Shown piece by piece: positions 1 to 7,924 of a DNA stretch of 10,301 bases (position 1 is its first letter; every line of letters begins with the position of its first letter). Below the pieces are notes generated by a model. It was given only the letters and a program-made list of their open reading frames with translations. It was not told the DNA's origin and searched no databases. Where the stretch lies: the NCBI GenBank assembly GCA_937934705.1, contig CALGYY010000154.1:1-10301 (forward strand). The letters are read 5' to 3'. This DNA comes from an uncultured Bacteroidota bacterium. Lineage in GTDB: Bacteria > Bacteroidota > Bacteroidia > Bacteroidales > CAIWKO01. The translations under genes were made by a program, and so were the position numbers.

Positions 1-318
1 AAATTAACAAAAAATATGATACCCGGGTAAGGAAACATCATAGTATGATCATGCAATAATGTTAATACTAACTATTCTGATAATTCATTCGGGAGATTGT
101 GTTTTCAAGAACCGAAGGCAAATCTTTTATCCGGTAGAAAAACAAAGCGGGACTATGAGGCGCCGTGGCCCTGCAGGGCAGTGTTCGCGAACTCAAACGT
201 CCAGGGGGTTCATACCCGTGATTGCGCTGATAAATGCTGCATCTTCAAGCACCCGAAGCACTTGAAATTCGACTGCATAATTGTCATGCGACTGTGTGAG
301 AACCGAAAAATTATCATG
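1..318. other. Intergenic stretch with no supported gene
   Basis: No convincing gene is visible in this stretch. Two short overlapping plus-strand reading frames (59-265 and 97-345) are open, but they overlap each other in different frames, show no recognisable family motif and have low-complexity, arginine/serine-rich ends, so I do not call them. Small perfect palindromes occur at 20-29 (TACCCGGGTA) and 45-52 (ATGATCAT); they are too short to interpret. No tRNA, rRNA or CRISPR repeat was recognised. The stretch probably separates an unseen left-hand gene from the lipoprotein gene. Confidence 0.6.
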
Positions 319-326
319 TATATTTG
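319..326 (+). promoter_or_regulatory. Candidate Bacteroidota-type -7 promoter box for the lipoprotein gene
   Basis: The sequence TATATTTG matches the Bacteroidota -7 consensus TAnnTTTG exactly and lies 50 bp before the lipoprotein start codon. Transcription would be expected to begin around 332-335, giving a leader of about 40-45 nt. The matching -33 element (TTG/TTTG) is weak: the best TTG, at 281-283, is too far upstream, and only a TGTG-like sequence lies near the expected spacing. Confidence 0.5.
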
Positions 327-340
327 TACGATACTAATCA

Positions 341-361
341 CCTGACTCCAATTCAGTCAGG
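341..361 (+). repeat. Inverted repeat (7-bp hairpin) in the lipoprotein leader
   Basis: CCTGACT at 341-347 is perfectly complementary to AGTCAGG at 355-361, with a 7-nt loop (CCAATTC). The hairpin lies between the candidate promoter box and the ATG at 377, so it would form near the 5' end of the mRNA. No T-run follows it on either strand, so it is not a classical intrinsic terminator. It could be an operator for a dimeric regulator, an mRNA-stabilising 5' stem, or chance. Confidence 0.4.
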
Positions 362-376
362 AAAAAGATACAGACC

Positions 377-1243
377 ATGATGAAGAAAACTGTGTTTCCC
401 GGGCTGATTATTCTGTTTATTATGTCAGCCGTTTTGATCCTGACCGCCGCTTCCTGCCGGAAAAAGACGGAGCGGGAAGAATACGAGTCAGCGACGTCCG
501 GGCTGAAGTACAGGGCGTATAAGACTTTGTCCGAACAGCTCTTCCCGCCGGCTTTTCAGTCATACAACAGCGGGGTTCCCGATTCACTTAAAGTCAGAGA
601 GGAATATGGCCGTTTGCTGATGGCTTACGTGTGGATGTGTTCCGGGAAAACCACCTTCGGCTTTGCCGAAAGTCATATCGTTCAGGAACAGGCGGAGGAG
701 GCGCAATTTAAACTTCTGGCCCGTATGCTGATCGCCATCGGTATGTACGAAAACGGATGGAAGGATCTGGCCGGTGAAGAGGCTGAAGGAGCCATCGCAG
801 AACTGGATCAGACGCCTGATAACGGAAACCTGAAAATCGAGCTGACTCTTTTAGAATTGCTGGCAGGCACGTATTGCGTTTACAGCCGCGATTTTGACGG
901 GGCACGCCTGCATTTTGCCGGATTTGCCGTATTGAGCGGTGTGAACTGGCCGCACGACCTGGTGGATGCCATGGGGGATGTGGAGAGCGGCAATATACAG
1001 CAAGGATTAAAAAAGATCAAGGCCATGAGCAAAGATGAAAGCGTTCCGGAAGAAGTACGAAAAACCCTTGCTGAGGCGATAACAAAGGTAGAAGCATCCA
1101 CGGGAGATGTAGATTCCTCGCTTTTCTGGCCGCGGGTGATCTCCTCGGTATTGTATGATGAGCTTGGAAAATCAGCTCAACCGGGCATCAGCGGATTCAT
1201 GAAACTGATGAGCGATCTGAAGGAGAAGCTTTCTGCCATCTGA
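377..1243 (+). CDS. Putative lipoprotein of unknown function, mainly helical
   Basis: I do not recognise the family. The 288-residue product starts with a lipoprotein-type signal: positive residues (MMKK), a hydrophobic stretch at about residues 6-25, and a lipobox-like TAAS before Cys27. The -3 residue is Ala rather than the common Leu, which Bacteroidota often tolerate. Cys27 is followed by basic residues (RKK) and then an acidic cluster (residues 32-37), so the mature protein is probably membrane-anchored in the periplasm or outer membrane. The rest looks strongly alpha-helical with Ala/Leu/Glu-rich segments (about 100-190 and 205-240), reminiscent of TPR-like helical pairs, but no repeat consensus is clear. 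Two ATGs in tandem (377 and 380) could start translation, and either leaves a complete signal. The gene stands alone, has its own candidate promoter, and converges on the minus-strand operon with a 26-bp gap. Nothing links it functionally to the operon. Confidence 0.8.
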   Translation: MMKKTVFPGLIILFIMSAVLILTAASCRKKTEREEYESATSGLKYRAYKTLSEQLFPPAFQSYNSGVPDSLKVREEYGRLLMAYVWMCSGKTTFGFAESHIVQEQAEEAQFKLLARMLIAIGMYENGWKDLAGEEAEGAIAELDQTPDNGNLKIELTLLELLAGTYCVYSRDFDGARLHFAGFAVLSGVNWPHDLVDAMGDVESGNIQQGLKKIKAMSKDESVPEEVRKTLAEAITKVEASTGDVDSSLFWPRVISSVLYDELGKSAQPGISGFMKLMSDLKEKLSAI

Positions 1244-1269
1244 GGCGGTGAATGCTGCGCCCTTGGTTT

Positions 1270-4200
1270 TCAGGCTATCTGATCGTCTCTCTTCCTTCTT
1301 TTTTTTCTGTATTTCAGGTAGGGAATCAGCACATCGTTGCGCGAAGCCGTGGTGCCGTCGTATTCAATGGCGACCACGGGGATGCCGGTGATTTCCTCAA
1401 TGCGTGATGCCATGGCTTCTGTAACCAGGGAGGGGCAGCAATAGGCAGGATTGGTCTGAACAAAGAGCGCCAGATCAGGGTGGTTTTCGGCCAGATGATG
1501 AATCTTCAGAATGTTCTCAAAGGACTCCCCGCGATGCAGCAGGTTGAGTCCGAAACGGCTGATCCATTCATCTGTCACCCGGGGGTTGATCACCGCCGGT
1601 TTCCCGGTGATGCGATAGAAGTATCGGTTGTATTTCTCCTCAAAAACCGGGATCAGGGTTTTCAGAAAGAGGTATTTGACATACTCCATGTAGCGTCCCT
1701 CCCTGTAAGTCCGCTCCATAAAAGGATCCGCGATGATCTTGATGTATTCCGAATATGAGGTGGTGACCGCTTCACCGCCATTGGCTTCAATCACCCTGAT
1801 GAGATCCTGGTTCATCAGGTCGTTATCCCGCACATAGAGATCCCCGAAGATGGCGGCTTTTGGTTTGCGCGCGCCGCTCACGGGGATGGCCTCAAAAGCC
1901 GTGATGATCTTTTCGAGCACGCTTTCTTTGCTGCGCCCTTCACGGAACATCCGGTAAAGAGCCTCAAGGGATTCCTTTACAACCTGGTCAGTCTTCCCCT
2001 TGCTGATCTCGTACGGTCTGATCATGCAGGCCATTTTGCGGATGTTGCCGCCGAAATTATAGGCGAGAAAAGCGTTAATCGCCGTTTGCAGACTGATGTC
2101 AAAGAAAACGATATCCCCGAGGTACATGCCCACCTGCTCCATCCCATCCCCCTGGTCGTTCAGGAGCTTTTTCATATAGTGGGGAAACATGCTGAAGTTG
2201 CAGCTCAGGTTTGACTCGATGGACCACACCAGGGTTTGCGCCGGATCCAGATCATACTTGCGGATATAATCAACACTGTCCTGCAGTATCATATTCAGGG
2301 GAAGACACTGTCCGGTGTTATGACTGAGGCTGCGGAGCATACTGTCGTGACTGCTTTCGAGCAGACGGGCATCAACGCCGCTGTTGAGCAGCACGGCTTC
2401 CAGAAGAGGCCCCACACAGGGGTCCCAGCAGGGCAGCAGCAGCGTTTTTCCCTTCAGTCCTGCAGGCTTGCGGGTCATGTCGTAATGGAAATCGTTGGAG
2501 AGCGCCTGAACATCCTGCAATTGCCTGCTGAAAAGCCTGAATCCTTCGGGGTCTTTTTTCAGGAGGCGGCCGGCTTCCGAAACCAGGCTGCCCATGTATT
2601 TTTCCCAGATACTGCGGTTCTCAGATTTGGCAGAAGCCGGAATTCTGACCCTGGTCTGAGTGCTTTTTTGTGTACCCTGAGCATGTCTGCTTTTGGAGTG
2701 ATGGTTCCTGAACGCCCTGATCCCGGCCTCGATGCGTGTCTCGTACCCGACGGTGGAATCATGTTCGTCGAGCTGCAGGATGAGATAAGGTTTTCCTGCT
2801 GACTGCATGATCTCTTTGAAATACTCCACAGCAAAGGCATCCGGTGTGCATTTGAATGAAGTGATCAGTACGGGGTAGGCATTCGGACTGCGGGCAATGA
2901 TTTCCGCGGAATGAAGAATACGTGAAGCAAATTTCCATTTGACTGCCCGCAGCAGTTCTTCAGTTTTAAGAATATCCCTGCTTCCGGGTTGGATCATATC
3001 CATGAAAAACGCCGAAATGCCGTTTTTTTCAATAATTCCGGGGATATGTTTGTTCATGGAGGGTGACAGCACGGTGTAAGGACGGCCAAGCAGGACGATG
3101 TGCAGATCGTCTTGCTCTTCTGTGAACTGAAGGTATTGCTGGCGCCATTTTTCCCGGAGGTTCTCCATGCTCTTTTCGGCCTGGCGGTAAGCCTTGCTAA
3201 CCTCAGAAAGGCTGTGTCTTCCGCCGCTGATGCGGTTCACCGTGTCGAGCAGTTCGGTGCGGGCAAAGAGCGAGCCTGTTGAGGTCCGCAGCAAGGGCGA
3301 AAGGATGCGCTGTGTGTCGAATTGCTTCCGTGTTGTGATCAGGGGAGCGATGTATTGTGTGTAATAGCAATACTGCCGGTTCATTCCCTGCCCTCCCTTG
3401 TCGCCCAGATAAACCGGAAGAAATACATAATCCGCATGCTTCAGCAGGGAGGCCACATGTCCGTGCATGGCCGATAAGGGCGCGCAGAACTCAGCCCCGC
3501 TGAGGTTCTTGCCTTCGCGGAGTACATCTTCATGGGCTTCACTGCTGATGGTTCGTATGCCCAGCAGATCAAAGAACTTCTGCCAGAAGGGCAATTCCTC
3601 GAAAAGGTGCAGCCCTGCAGGAAGTCCAAGTACAGGACCGCTGTTGTGACTGTTGACTTTGATTCTGAAGATCTCCTGCCGCCGGGCGATGAGGCGGAAA
3701 ACGCCCGGATTGCGGACAAATTTCTTCATATTGTAATCCCTTCCGCAAAGGAAGCCGTAGGCTTCTGTTGCTCCTCCCACATCGGCCACTTTCAGTTTGC
3801 AGTAATTGCTGCACAGATTACAGACCTCGGACCGGACCTCAATATTTTCGAGGTAGAGATTCAGTCCTCTGAAACGGTTTTCTGTTGCCGCCTGATCCAT
3901 CAGGTCGAGGGCTGCGCCATAGGCCCCGGTGAGGTGGCAATAGGGAGAAACCATGATGGGTTTCCCCAGTTTCTGTTCAAATGCGGCGACGAGGGCCCTG
4001 TTGCGTGCAGTGGCGCCCTGGAAGAAGATCTTTTGTCCGATGCCGGAAATATGTGCCACTTTACTGAGGTAATTCTCACGCGTTGCATGCAGCACTGCGG
4101 CCAGGATCTCTTCGGTGCGGTATCCTGAGTTCAGATAGTTGTTCAGGTCGCGTTCCATGAAAACCGTACAGCGGTCGCTGGCGATGGGCGCCTGTGCCCC

Positions 4201-5646
4201 GAAGGCTTTGTCGGCGAACTCATCCAGGCTGACTCCAAGGCGTCTTGCCTGTTCTTCAATGAAACTCCCGGTACCGGCAGCGCAAACGTTGTTCATTACC
4301 GAAAAGGTCACCATGCCCTGTTGTAAGATGGTGAATTTTGAATCCTGTCCTCCGATCTCGATAATAGTATCGGTTTCAGGATCCAGCTCGCAGGCAGCGC
4401 GTGCATGAGCAGTGATCTCATCAGGCATGGCATCAGCACCAATGATGGTACCGATAAATTTCCGGCCCGAGCCTGTGCAGGCCGCACGCCTGACATGAAA
4501 ATCCAGATGGTGACGGTCGCGCAGATCGCAGATCGCTTCAAAGATCAGTTGTACGGCCAGTATGGGCTGACCCGAGGTACGGGTGTAAAAGCCGGCAATT
4601 ACCCTCCGCTGCTGATCTGTCAGCACAGCTTTGGTACTGGTGGATCCGATATCAATACCCAGGATCAGTTCAGCGCCGGCCTCCGGAATATGGTAAAGAT
4701 CTGTTTCTACTTCCGTCATTGACGGGAATCTTTCTGATCTGAACTTTCCCTTTTCGAGTGAAGTGAAATCCGGATACGACGACCATTCAAGCTTCAATGG
4801 CGGGTAATAGCAGGAAGGCTTGGCGACTGACTGCTGCAGCAGGTCTTCGGCCTGATTCATTTGCTGAGGCAGATCACGTCCTTCTTTGGCGGCAAGCAGC
4901 GCTGCTCCGACAGCCCCGTACACATGCGCATATTCGTCGGTATGCACCCGAAGTCCTGTGATTTTGCTGATGTGTTCCATCACCGGCCGGTTGAGGGCCA
5001 CGCCCCCTGCGGCCAGCAGGTAGCGGCAATGCAGGCCGTCGAAAACCGTATCGCAAATATTTTTGGCCAGACCGTAGGAGAGGCCGTCGCAGATTTCCCC
5101 CAGGCTATAACCTTCCTGCTGGGCATGGATCAGGTCGGTCTTCGCGAAAACCGCGCAGCGTGAGGCGATGAGAGGATATGCCCCCTGGTTGTTCCAGGCC
5201 AGGCGGCTGAATTCCTCTATGCTTCGCAGGTTGAGTCTTTCGGCCTGCTGGTCCAGGAAGTTTCCGGTTCCGGCGGCGCAGGATGTATTTGACTTATAAC
5301 TGAGGTATTCTCCATCAGCATCAAATGTGGCCAGACCGAAGCGCTCTGCTCCGATCATCAGCAGGGCGTCCATCTCCGGATGCAGGTGACGGGCAGCGGT
5401 GATGAAAGCAATGCGTGAGTCAAAACGATCAGCATTTCGGAGGATCTCCGGGGCAGAACCGCTGGCACCAACCCGGATGATCCGGCTGATGTCAACCTGA
5501 GCCAGAAGTGACAGCAGGCTTTCCCTGATCCGGCCTTTGTGAGCCTGGTAAAGTACCTTGACGATATGACCATCGCCATCCAGCAAGGCCAGCCCGGTGG
5601 AAACGGATCCTGCGTCGATACCCAGCGTTAATGGAGGCTTCAGCAT
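1270..5646 (-). CDS. Giant acyl-CoA dehydratase activase-type protein (tandem BcrAD/BadFG modules + DUF2229-like + HgdB-like regions)
   Basis: Relatives such as HgdC couple ATP hydrolysis to low-potential electron transfer from a [4Fe-4S] cluster into 2-hydroxyacyl-CoA dehydratases or benzoyl-CoA reductases. This 1458-residue protein carries two such ASKHA modules. Module 1 (about 7-255) has a phosphate loop LGIDAGSVSTG and cysteines Cys123 (SCAAGTG) and Cys164. Module 2 (about 328-585) has LGIDIGSTSTK, IGGQDSK at 431-437, Cys455 (VCAAGTG) and Cys493. These match the two cluster-ligand cysteines of HgdC, so one chain could bind a cluster like a dimer. A C-x2-C-x3-C motif (609, 612, 616) follows, then a DUF2229-like region (about 672-770), GRPY at 854-857, a basic linker (about 980-1010), an HgdB-like region (about 1066-1215) and the family-typical NPAYCCPSLVTEA ending near the C-terminus. 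The substrate is unknown. I chose the ATG at 5646, 2 bp after the upstream stop; a TTG at 5670 would add 8 residues and overlap that gene. It is probably cytoplasmic and oxygen-sensitive. No intrinsic terminator follows. Confidence 0.88.
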   Translation of the reverse strand: MLKPPLTLGIDAGSVSTGLALLDGDGHIVKVLYQAHKGRIRESLLSLLAQVDISRIIRVGASGSAPEILRNADRFDSRIAFITAARHLHPEMDALLMIGAERFGLATFDADGEYLSYKSNTSCAAGTGNFLDQQAERLNLRSIEEFSRLAWNNQGAYPLIASRCAVFAKTDLIHAQQEGYSLGEICDGLSYGLAKNICDTVFDGLHCRYLLAAGGVALNRPVMEHISKITGLRVHTDEYAHVYGAVGAALLAAKEGRDLPQQMNQAEDLLQQSVAKPSCYYPPLKLEWSSYPDFTSLEKGKFRSERFPSMTEVETDLYHIPEAGAELILGIDIGSTSTKAVLTDQQRRVIAGFYTRTSGQPILAVQLIFEAICDLRDRHHLDFHVRRAACTGSGRKFIGTIIGADAMPDEITAHARAACELDPETDTIIEIGGQDSKFTILQQGMVTFSVMNNVCAAGTGSFIEEQARRLGVSLDEFADKAFGAQAPIASDRCTVFMERDLNNYLNSGYRTEEILAAVLHATRENYLSKVAHISGIGQKIFFQGATARNRALVAAFEQKLGKPIMVSPYCHLTGAYGAALDLMDQAATENRFRGLNLYLENIEVRSEVCNLCSNYCKLKVADVGGATEAYGFLCGRDYNMKKFVRNPGVFRLIARRQEIFRIKVNSHNSGPVLGLPAGLHLFEELPFWQKFFDLLGIRTISSEAHEDVLREGKNLSGAEFCAPLSAMHGHVASLLKHADYVFLPVYLGDKGGQGMNRQYCYYTQYIAPLITTRKQFDTQRILSPLLRTSTGSLFARTELLDTVNRISGGRHSLSEVSKAYRQAEKSMENLREKWRQQYLQFTEEQDDLHIVLLGRPYTVLSPSMNKHIPGIIEKNGISAFFMDMIQPGSRDILKTEELLRAVKWKFASRILHSAEIIARSPNAYPVLITSFKCTPDAFAVEYFKEIMQSAGKPYLILQLDEHDSTVGYETRIEAGIRAFRNHHSKSRHAQGTQKSTQTRVRIPASAKSENRSIWEKYMGSLVSEAGRLLKKDPEGFRLFSRQLQDVQALSNDFHYDMTRKPAGLKGKTLLLPCWDPCVGPLLEAVLLNSGVDARLLESSHDSMLRSLSHNTGQCLPLNMILQDSVDYIRKYDLDPAQTLVWSIESNLSCNFSMFPHYMKKLLNDQGDGMEQVGMYLGDIVFFDISLQTAINAFLAYNFGGNIRKMACMIRPYEISKGKTDQVVKESLEALYRMFREGRSKESVLEKIITAFEAIPVSGARKPKAAIFGDLYVRDNDLMNQDLIRVIEANGGEAVTTSYSEYIKIIADPFMERTYREGRYMEYVKYLFLKTLIPVFEEKYNRYFYRITGKPAVINPRVTDEWISRFGLNLLHRGESFENILKIHHLAENHPDLALFVQTNPAYCCPSLVTEAMASRIEEITGIPVVAIEYDGTTASRNDVLIPYLKYRKKRRKRDDQIA

Positions 5647-5648
5647 TT

Positions 5649-6716
5649 TCAAACCCTGGAGAGAAGACAAAGCACGTGCTGATCGCCGCGATGGTGTGTA
5701 TAGATAAGCAGGTGCCGGATGTCGCCCGCAGCACCCTCCTTTGTCATAATACCGGATGGCACCCTTCCCCTGCGCATGATCATGGAAGCCATCCAGAGGG
5801 CAAAGGCTCCGGCAGTATCATATTCCCCGCACAGATGTTTGTAATAAGCCGACGGGGTACCGCAGAAAAGAGACTGATGGAAGTCCTGATACCAGCGGTC
5901 ACCCTCAGGATCTCCGTTATGTCCGTAAAGAAGCAGGCTGATGTCTTGCGGAAGCAGTCCGCCATCTTTCAGCAAATTGGATGCAGCATCCGTCAGAGCA
6001 GCTGGCTCCGCGGGTTTATAAACGAGCTTCAGCGCTTTAAGGCTGGCGTAAGATGTTTCAGTTTTGTCGGTTGAAAGTACGAAATGTGCGCTGCCTTCTC
6101 CCGGAATCACGCCTTTTCCCTGATCCGTGATCATTTTCAGGCTGCCGCTGCGGTTGCGGCGCCAGCGGCTGATGCGCTCATAATTGATATAGTGCCCTTC
6201 GGTAAGGGCATCCACACCTCCCACCAAAGCCGTGCGCGAACGACCTTCACGGAGCAGCAGCATGGCATCGAGCAAGGCGCTTTCGAAGGAAAAGCCACGG
6301 TGCACATAAGTGTTGTTGTAGTGGTGGCATTTCAGCATGATGGCTATCTGTGAACTGATGGTGTTGTGGGTTGACTGAATGAAGTGGGTCGGGTTGATCA
6401 TCCGCTCCTGGTTTTCGTGCATGGCCAGGAGGATCTTTTCATTGTCTTCGGTTGACCCGAGACCGGTCCCCGTGATGATGGCCTCAGGCATCTCAGTTCC
6501 GGCGTCTTTCAGGGCCGTCAATGCCGTGGTGACGCCCATTTTAATATAGCGGCTCAGGCGTCGTGCCAGGGTGGGATTAATATGATCTTTATAAACAGGC
6601 TCCCTGCAGCTCAGGAAATCCCCGCTGTAGTCGGTCCATTCCGCAGGAAAATCAGAATTGTTGAAGGTTTCCTGCGGAGATATACAACTGATGCCGTTGA
6701 TAAAGATTTCAGACAT
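5649..6716 (-). CDS. Ketosynthase-like protein without catalytic cysteine (chain-length-factor-like)
   Basis: This 355-residue protein has the thiolase/beta-ketoacyl synthase fold pattern: an opening like other KS proteins (IFINGISCISP), TGTGLGSTEDNE near residue 83, INPTHFIQSTHNTISSQIA at 107-125, ALVGGVD near 163-169 and IPGEGSAHFVLS near 204-215. Ungapped comparison with its two neighbours from the GGxD motif back puts Gly141 (in VHRGFSFESA) where they have the active-site Cys. The second catalytic His (GH in the neighbours) aligns with Glu298. The first His region is altered too (YGHNGDPEGD). The protein should therefore not condense by itself. In aryl-polyene systems a comparable inactive subunit, ApeC, pairs with the ketosynthase ApeO. 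The active KS-B gene ends only 9 bp upstream, making KS-B the likely partner. The gene ends 2 bp before the giant activase start. An independent role as a cysteine-free decarboxylase-like KS is possible but less likely. Confidence 0.85.
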   Translation of the reverse strand: MSEIFINGISCISPQETFNNSDFPAEWTDYSGDFLSCREPVYKDHINPTLARRLSRYIKMGVTTALTALKDAGTEMPEAIITGTGLGSTEDNEKILLAMHENQERMINPTHFIQSTHNTISSQIAIMLKCHHYNNTYVHRGFSFESALLDAMLLLREGRSRTALVGGVDALTEGHYINYERISRWRRNRSGSLKMITDQGKGVIPGEGSAHFVLSTDKTETSYASLKALKLVYKPAEPAALTDAASNLLKDGGLLPQDISLLLYGHNGDPEGDRWYQDFHQSLFCGTPSAYYKHLCGEYDTAGAFALWMASMIMRRGRVPSGIMTKEGAAGDIRHLLIYTHHRGDQHVLCLLSRV

Positions 6717-6725
6717 TTATTGATA

Positions 6726-7919
6726 TTATAATTTACTAAGAAGAAGGCATGTGTTATTTCCTCCGAACCCGAAGGAGTTGCTGAGGACATGTCTGAGCTC
6801 CTTTTTTTCGAGACGCTCCACGGGAGTGAAATTCAGATCCGTCATCGGCGTTTTCCAGTTGAGGTTGGGCAGTAACAGTCCGTGTTCAAGGGCCAGGCTG
6901 CAGATGATAGCTTCAATGGAGCCTGCTGCGCTGGTGGTGTGTCCGGTGATGGGTTTGGTGGAGCTGACGGGGGGAACATGCTCTCCGAACAGCCTCATGA
7001 TGGCGGTTCCTTCGGAGATGTCGTTGCTGTCGGTCCCGGTACCGTGCGCATTAATGTAGTCGATATCCTGCGGTTTCAGGCCGGCCATTTCCAGGGCCTG
7101 CGACATGGCCAGAAATGCACCGATGCCATCAGGTGATGATGCAGTGGGGTGGAAGGCTTCGCAGGAATTTCCGTAGCCGCTAAGCTCGCATAAGGCCTTT
7201 TTGCCGGATTTCTCAAGCATGGCCTCAGATTCCAGGACAACATAGCCGGCGCCCTCTCCAAGACTGATTCCTCCGCGGTTCTGGTCGAAGGGTTTGCAGG
7301 CTTCCTTATCCAGGATCATCAGGCTGTTAAAACCGTTCAGATGGAAACGGGTGAGACATTCATTGCCACCGGCCACCACGCGGTCGAGCAAACCCTGACG
7401 GATCATCCTTGCCCCCAGCATGATGGCATTGGCGCCCGAAGAACAAGCCGTACTGGCGGTGGTCACGAAATCACGAAAACCGAAGTGGTCAGCCAGCCGT
7501 TCCGTGTGCTCTGCTACATCCTGCGTGTCAATGTATTTCAGCCACTCCTGACTTTCCGCAGCAATGTGGTAAAAGTTCTCCTTTTTATCCATACCGCCTA
7601 CCGTGGTGGCGGAGATGAAGCCTGTACGGGCTTCATCGAGCTTGTTGATCCCGGCACTTTCCAGGGCTTCTTTTACAGCCGGCAGTGCGATGAGGAATGT
7701 CCTCGTATAAGTTCCGGCAGGGTCAAGCCCGTTCATCCGGATGAGTTCTTCATCATGGTAAGGCACCTCAGCCACCGGGAATTCGCGGTGAAGGGTTTCG
7801 AGGATACGGATAGGACCTTTCCCGCTTCTGCCGGCCAGCAAAGATTCCAGGCTGGCAGAGAGCCCCTGCCCGATGGAGGAAAAGATCCCCCGTCCGGTGA
7901 TGAAAACTTTTGGCGGCAT
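6726..7919 (-). CDS. Beta-ketoacyl-ACP synthase II-type enzyme (KS-B)
   Basis: It catalyses decarboxylative Claisen condensation of an acyl group with malonyl-ACP. The 397-residue length is normal for FabF/KAS II-type enzymes. The catalytic triad is intact: Cys159 in TASTACSSGANAI, His292 in YINAHGTGTDSND and His327 in STKPITGHTTSAAGS. The GISLGEGAG segment (217-225) and C-terminal NSFGFGGNN (381-389) are also typical. The ATG at 7919 begins 5 bp after the ACP stop, and the cysteine-less KS-like gene follows after 9 bp. That spacing suggests KS-B and the inactive protein form a KS/chain-length-factor heterodimer working on the neighbouring ACP, as in aryl-polyene, flexirubin and aromatic type II polyketide systems. 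It could alternatively be a housekeeping FabF, but the surrounding ketosynthase paralogues argue against this. The product cannot be read from the sequence. Confidence 0.92.
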   Translation of the reverse strand: MPPKVFITGRGIFSSIGQGLSASLESLLAGRSGKGPIRILETLHREFPVAEVPYHDEELIRMNGLDPAGTYTRTFLIALPAVKEALESAGINKLDEARTGFISATTVGGMDKKENFYHIAAESQEWLKYIDTQDVAEHTERLADHFGFRDFVTTASTACSSGANAIMLGARMIRQGLLDRVVAGGNECLTRFHLNGFNSLMILDKEACKPFDQNRGGISLGEGAGYVVLESEAMLEKSGKKALCELSGYGNSCEAFHPTASSPDGIGAFLAMSQALEMAGLKPQDIDYINAHGTGTDSNDISEGTAIMRLFGEHVPPVSSTKPITGHTTSAAGSIEAIICSLALEHGLLLPNLNWKTPMTDLNFTPVERLEKKELRHVLSNSFGFGGNNTCLLLSKL

Positions 7920-7924
7920 TAGCC

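Noticed and set aside
195..230. Possible tRNA T-arm (GGGGGTTCATACCCG)
   Set aside because: The stem and loop lengths are wrong and no matching acceptor, D or anticodon arms were found around it.
59..345. Two small overlapping plus-strand frames at the left edge
   Set aside because: They overlap in different frames, have no ribosome site or family signature, and the second runs through the candidate promoter of the lipoprotein gene.
1244..1310. Possible terminator after the lipoprotein gene (T-rich stretch at about 1289-1306)
   Set aside because: The T-run lies inside the activase coding region (its Lys/Arg-rich tail) and no strong stem precedes it; only a 4-bp GGCG/CGCC pairing was seen in the 26-bp gap.
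2236..4722. Long open frames on the plus strand opposite the activase gene (for example 2236-2802, 3532-4128 and 4405-4722)
   Set aside because: They lie wholly inside a gene with clear family motifs throughout, share no recognisable domain, and are the expected antisense shadow of a long coding sequence.
7341..7922. Plus-strand open frame of 193 codons opposite KS-B
   Set aside because: It is antisense to an intact ketosynthase with all catalytic motifs; its translation has no recognisable fold or plausible start context.
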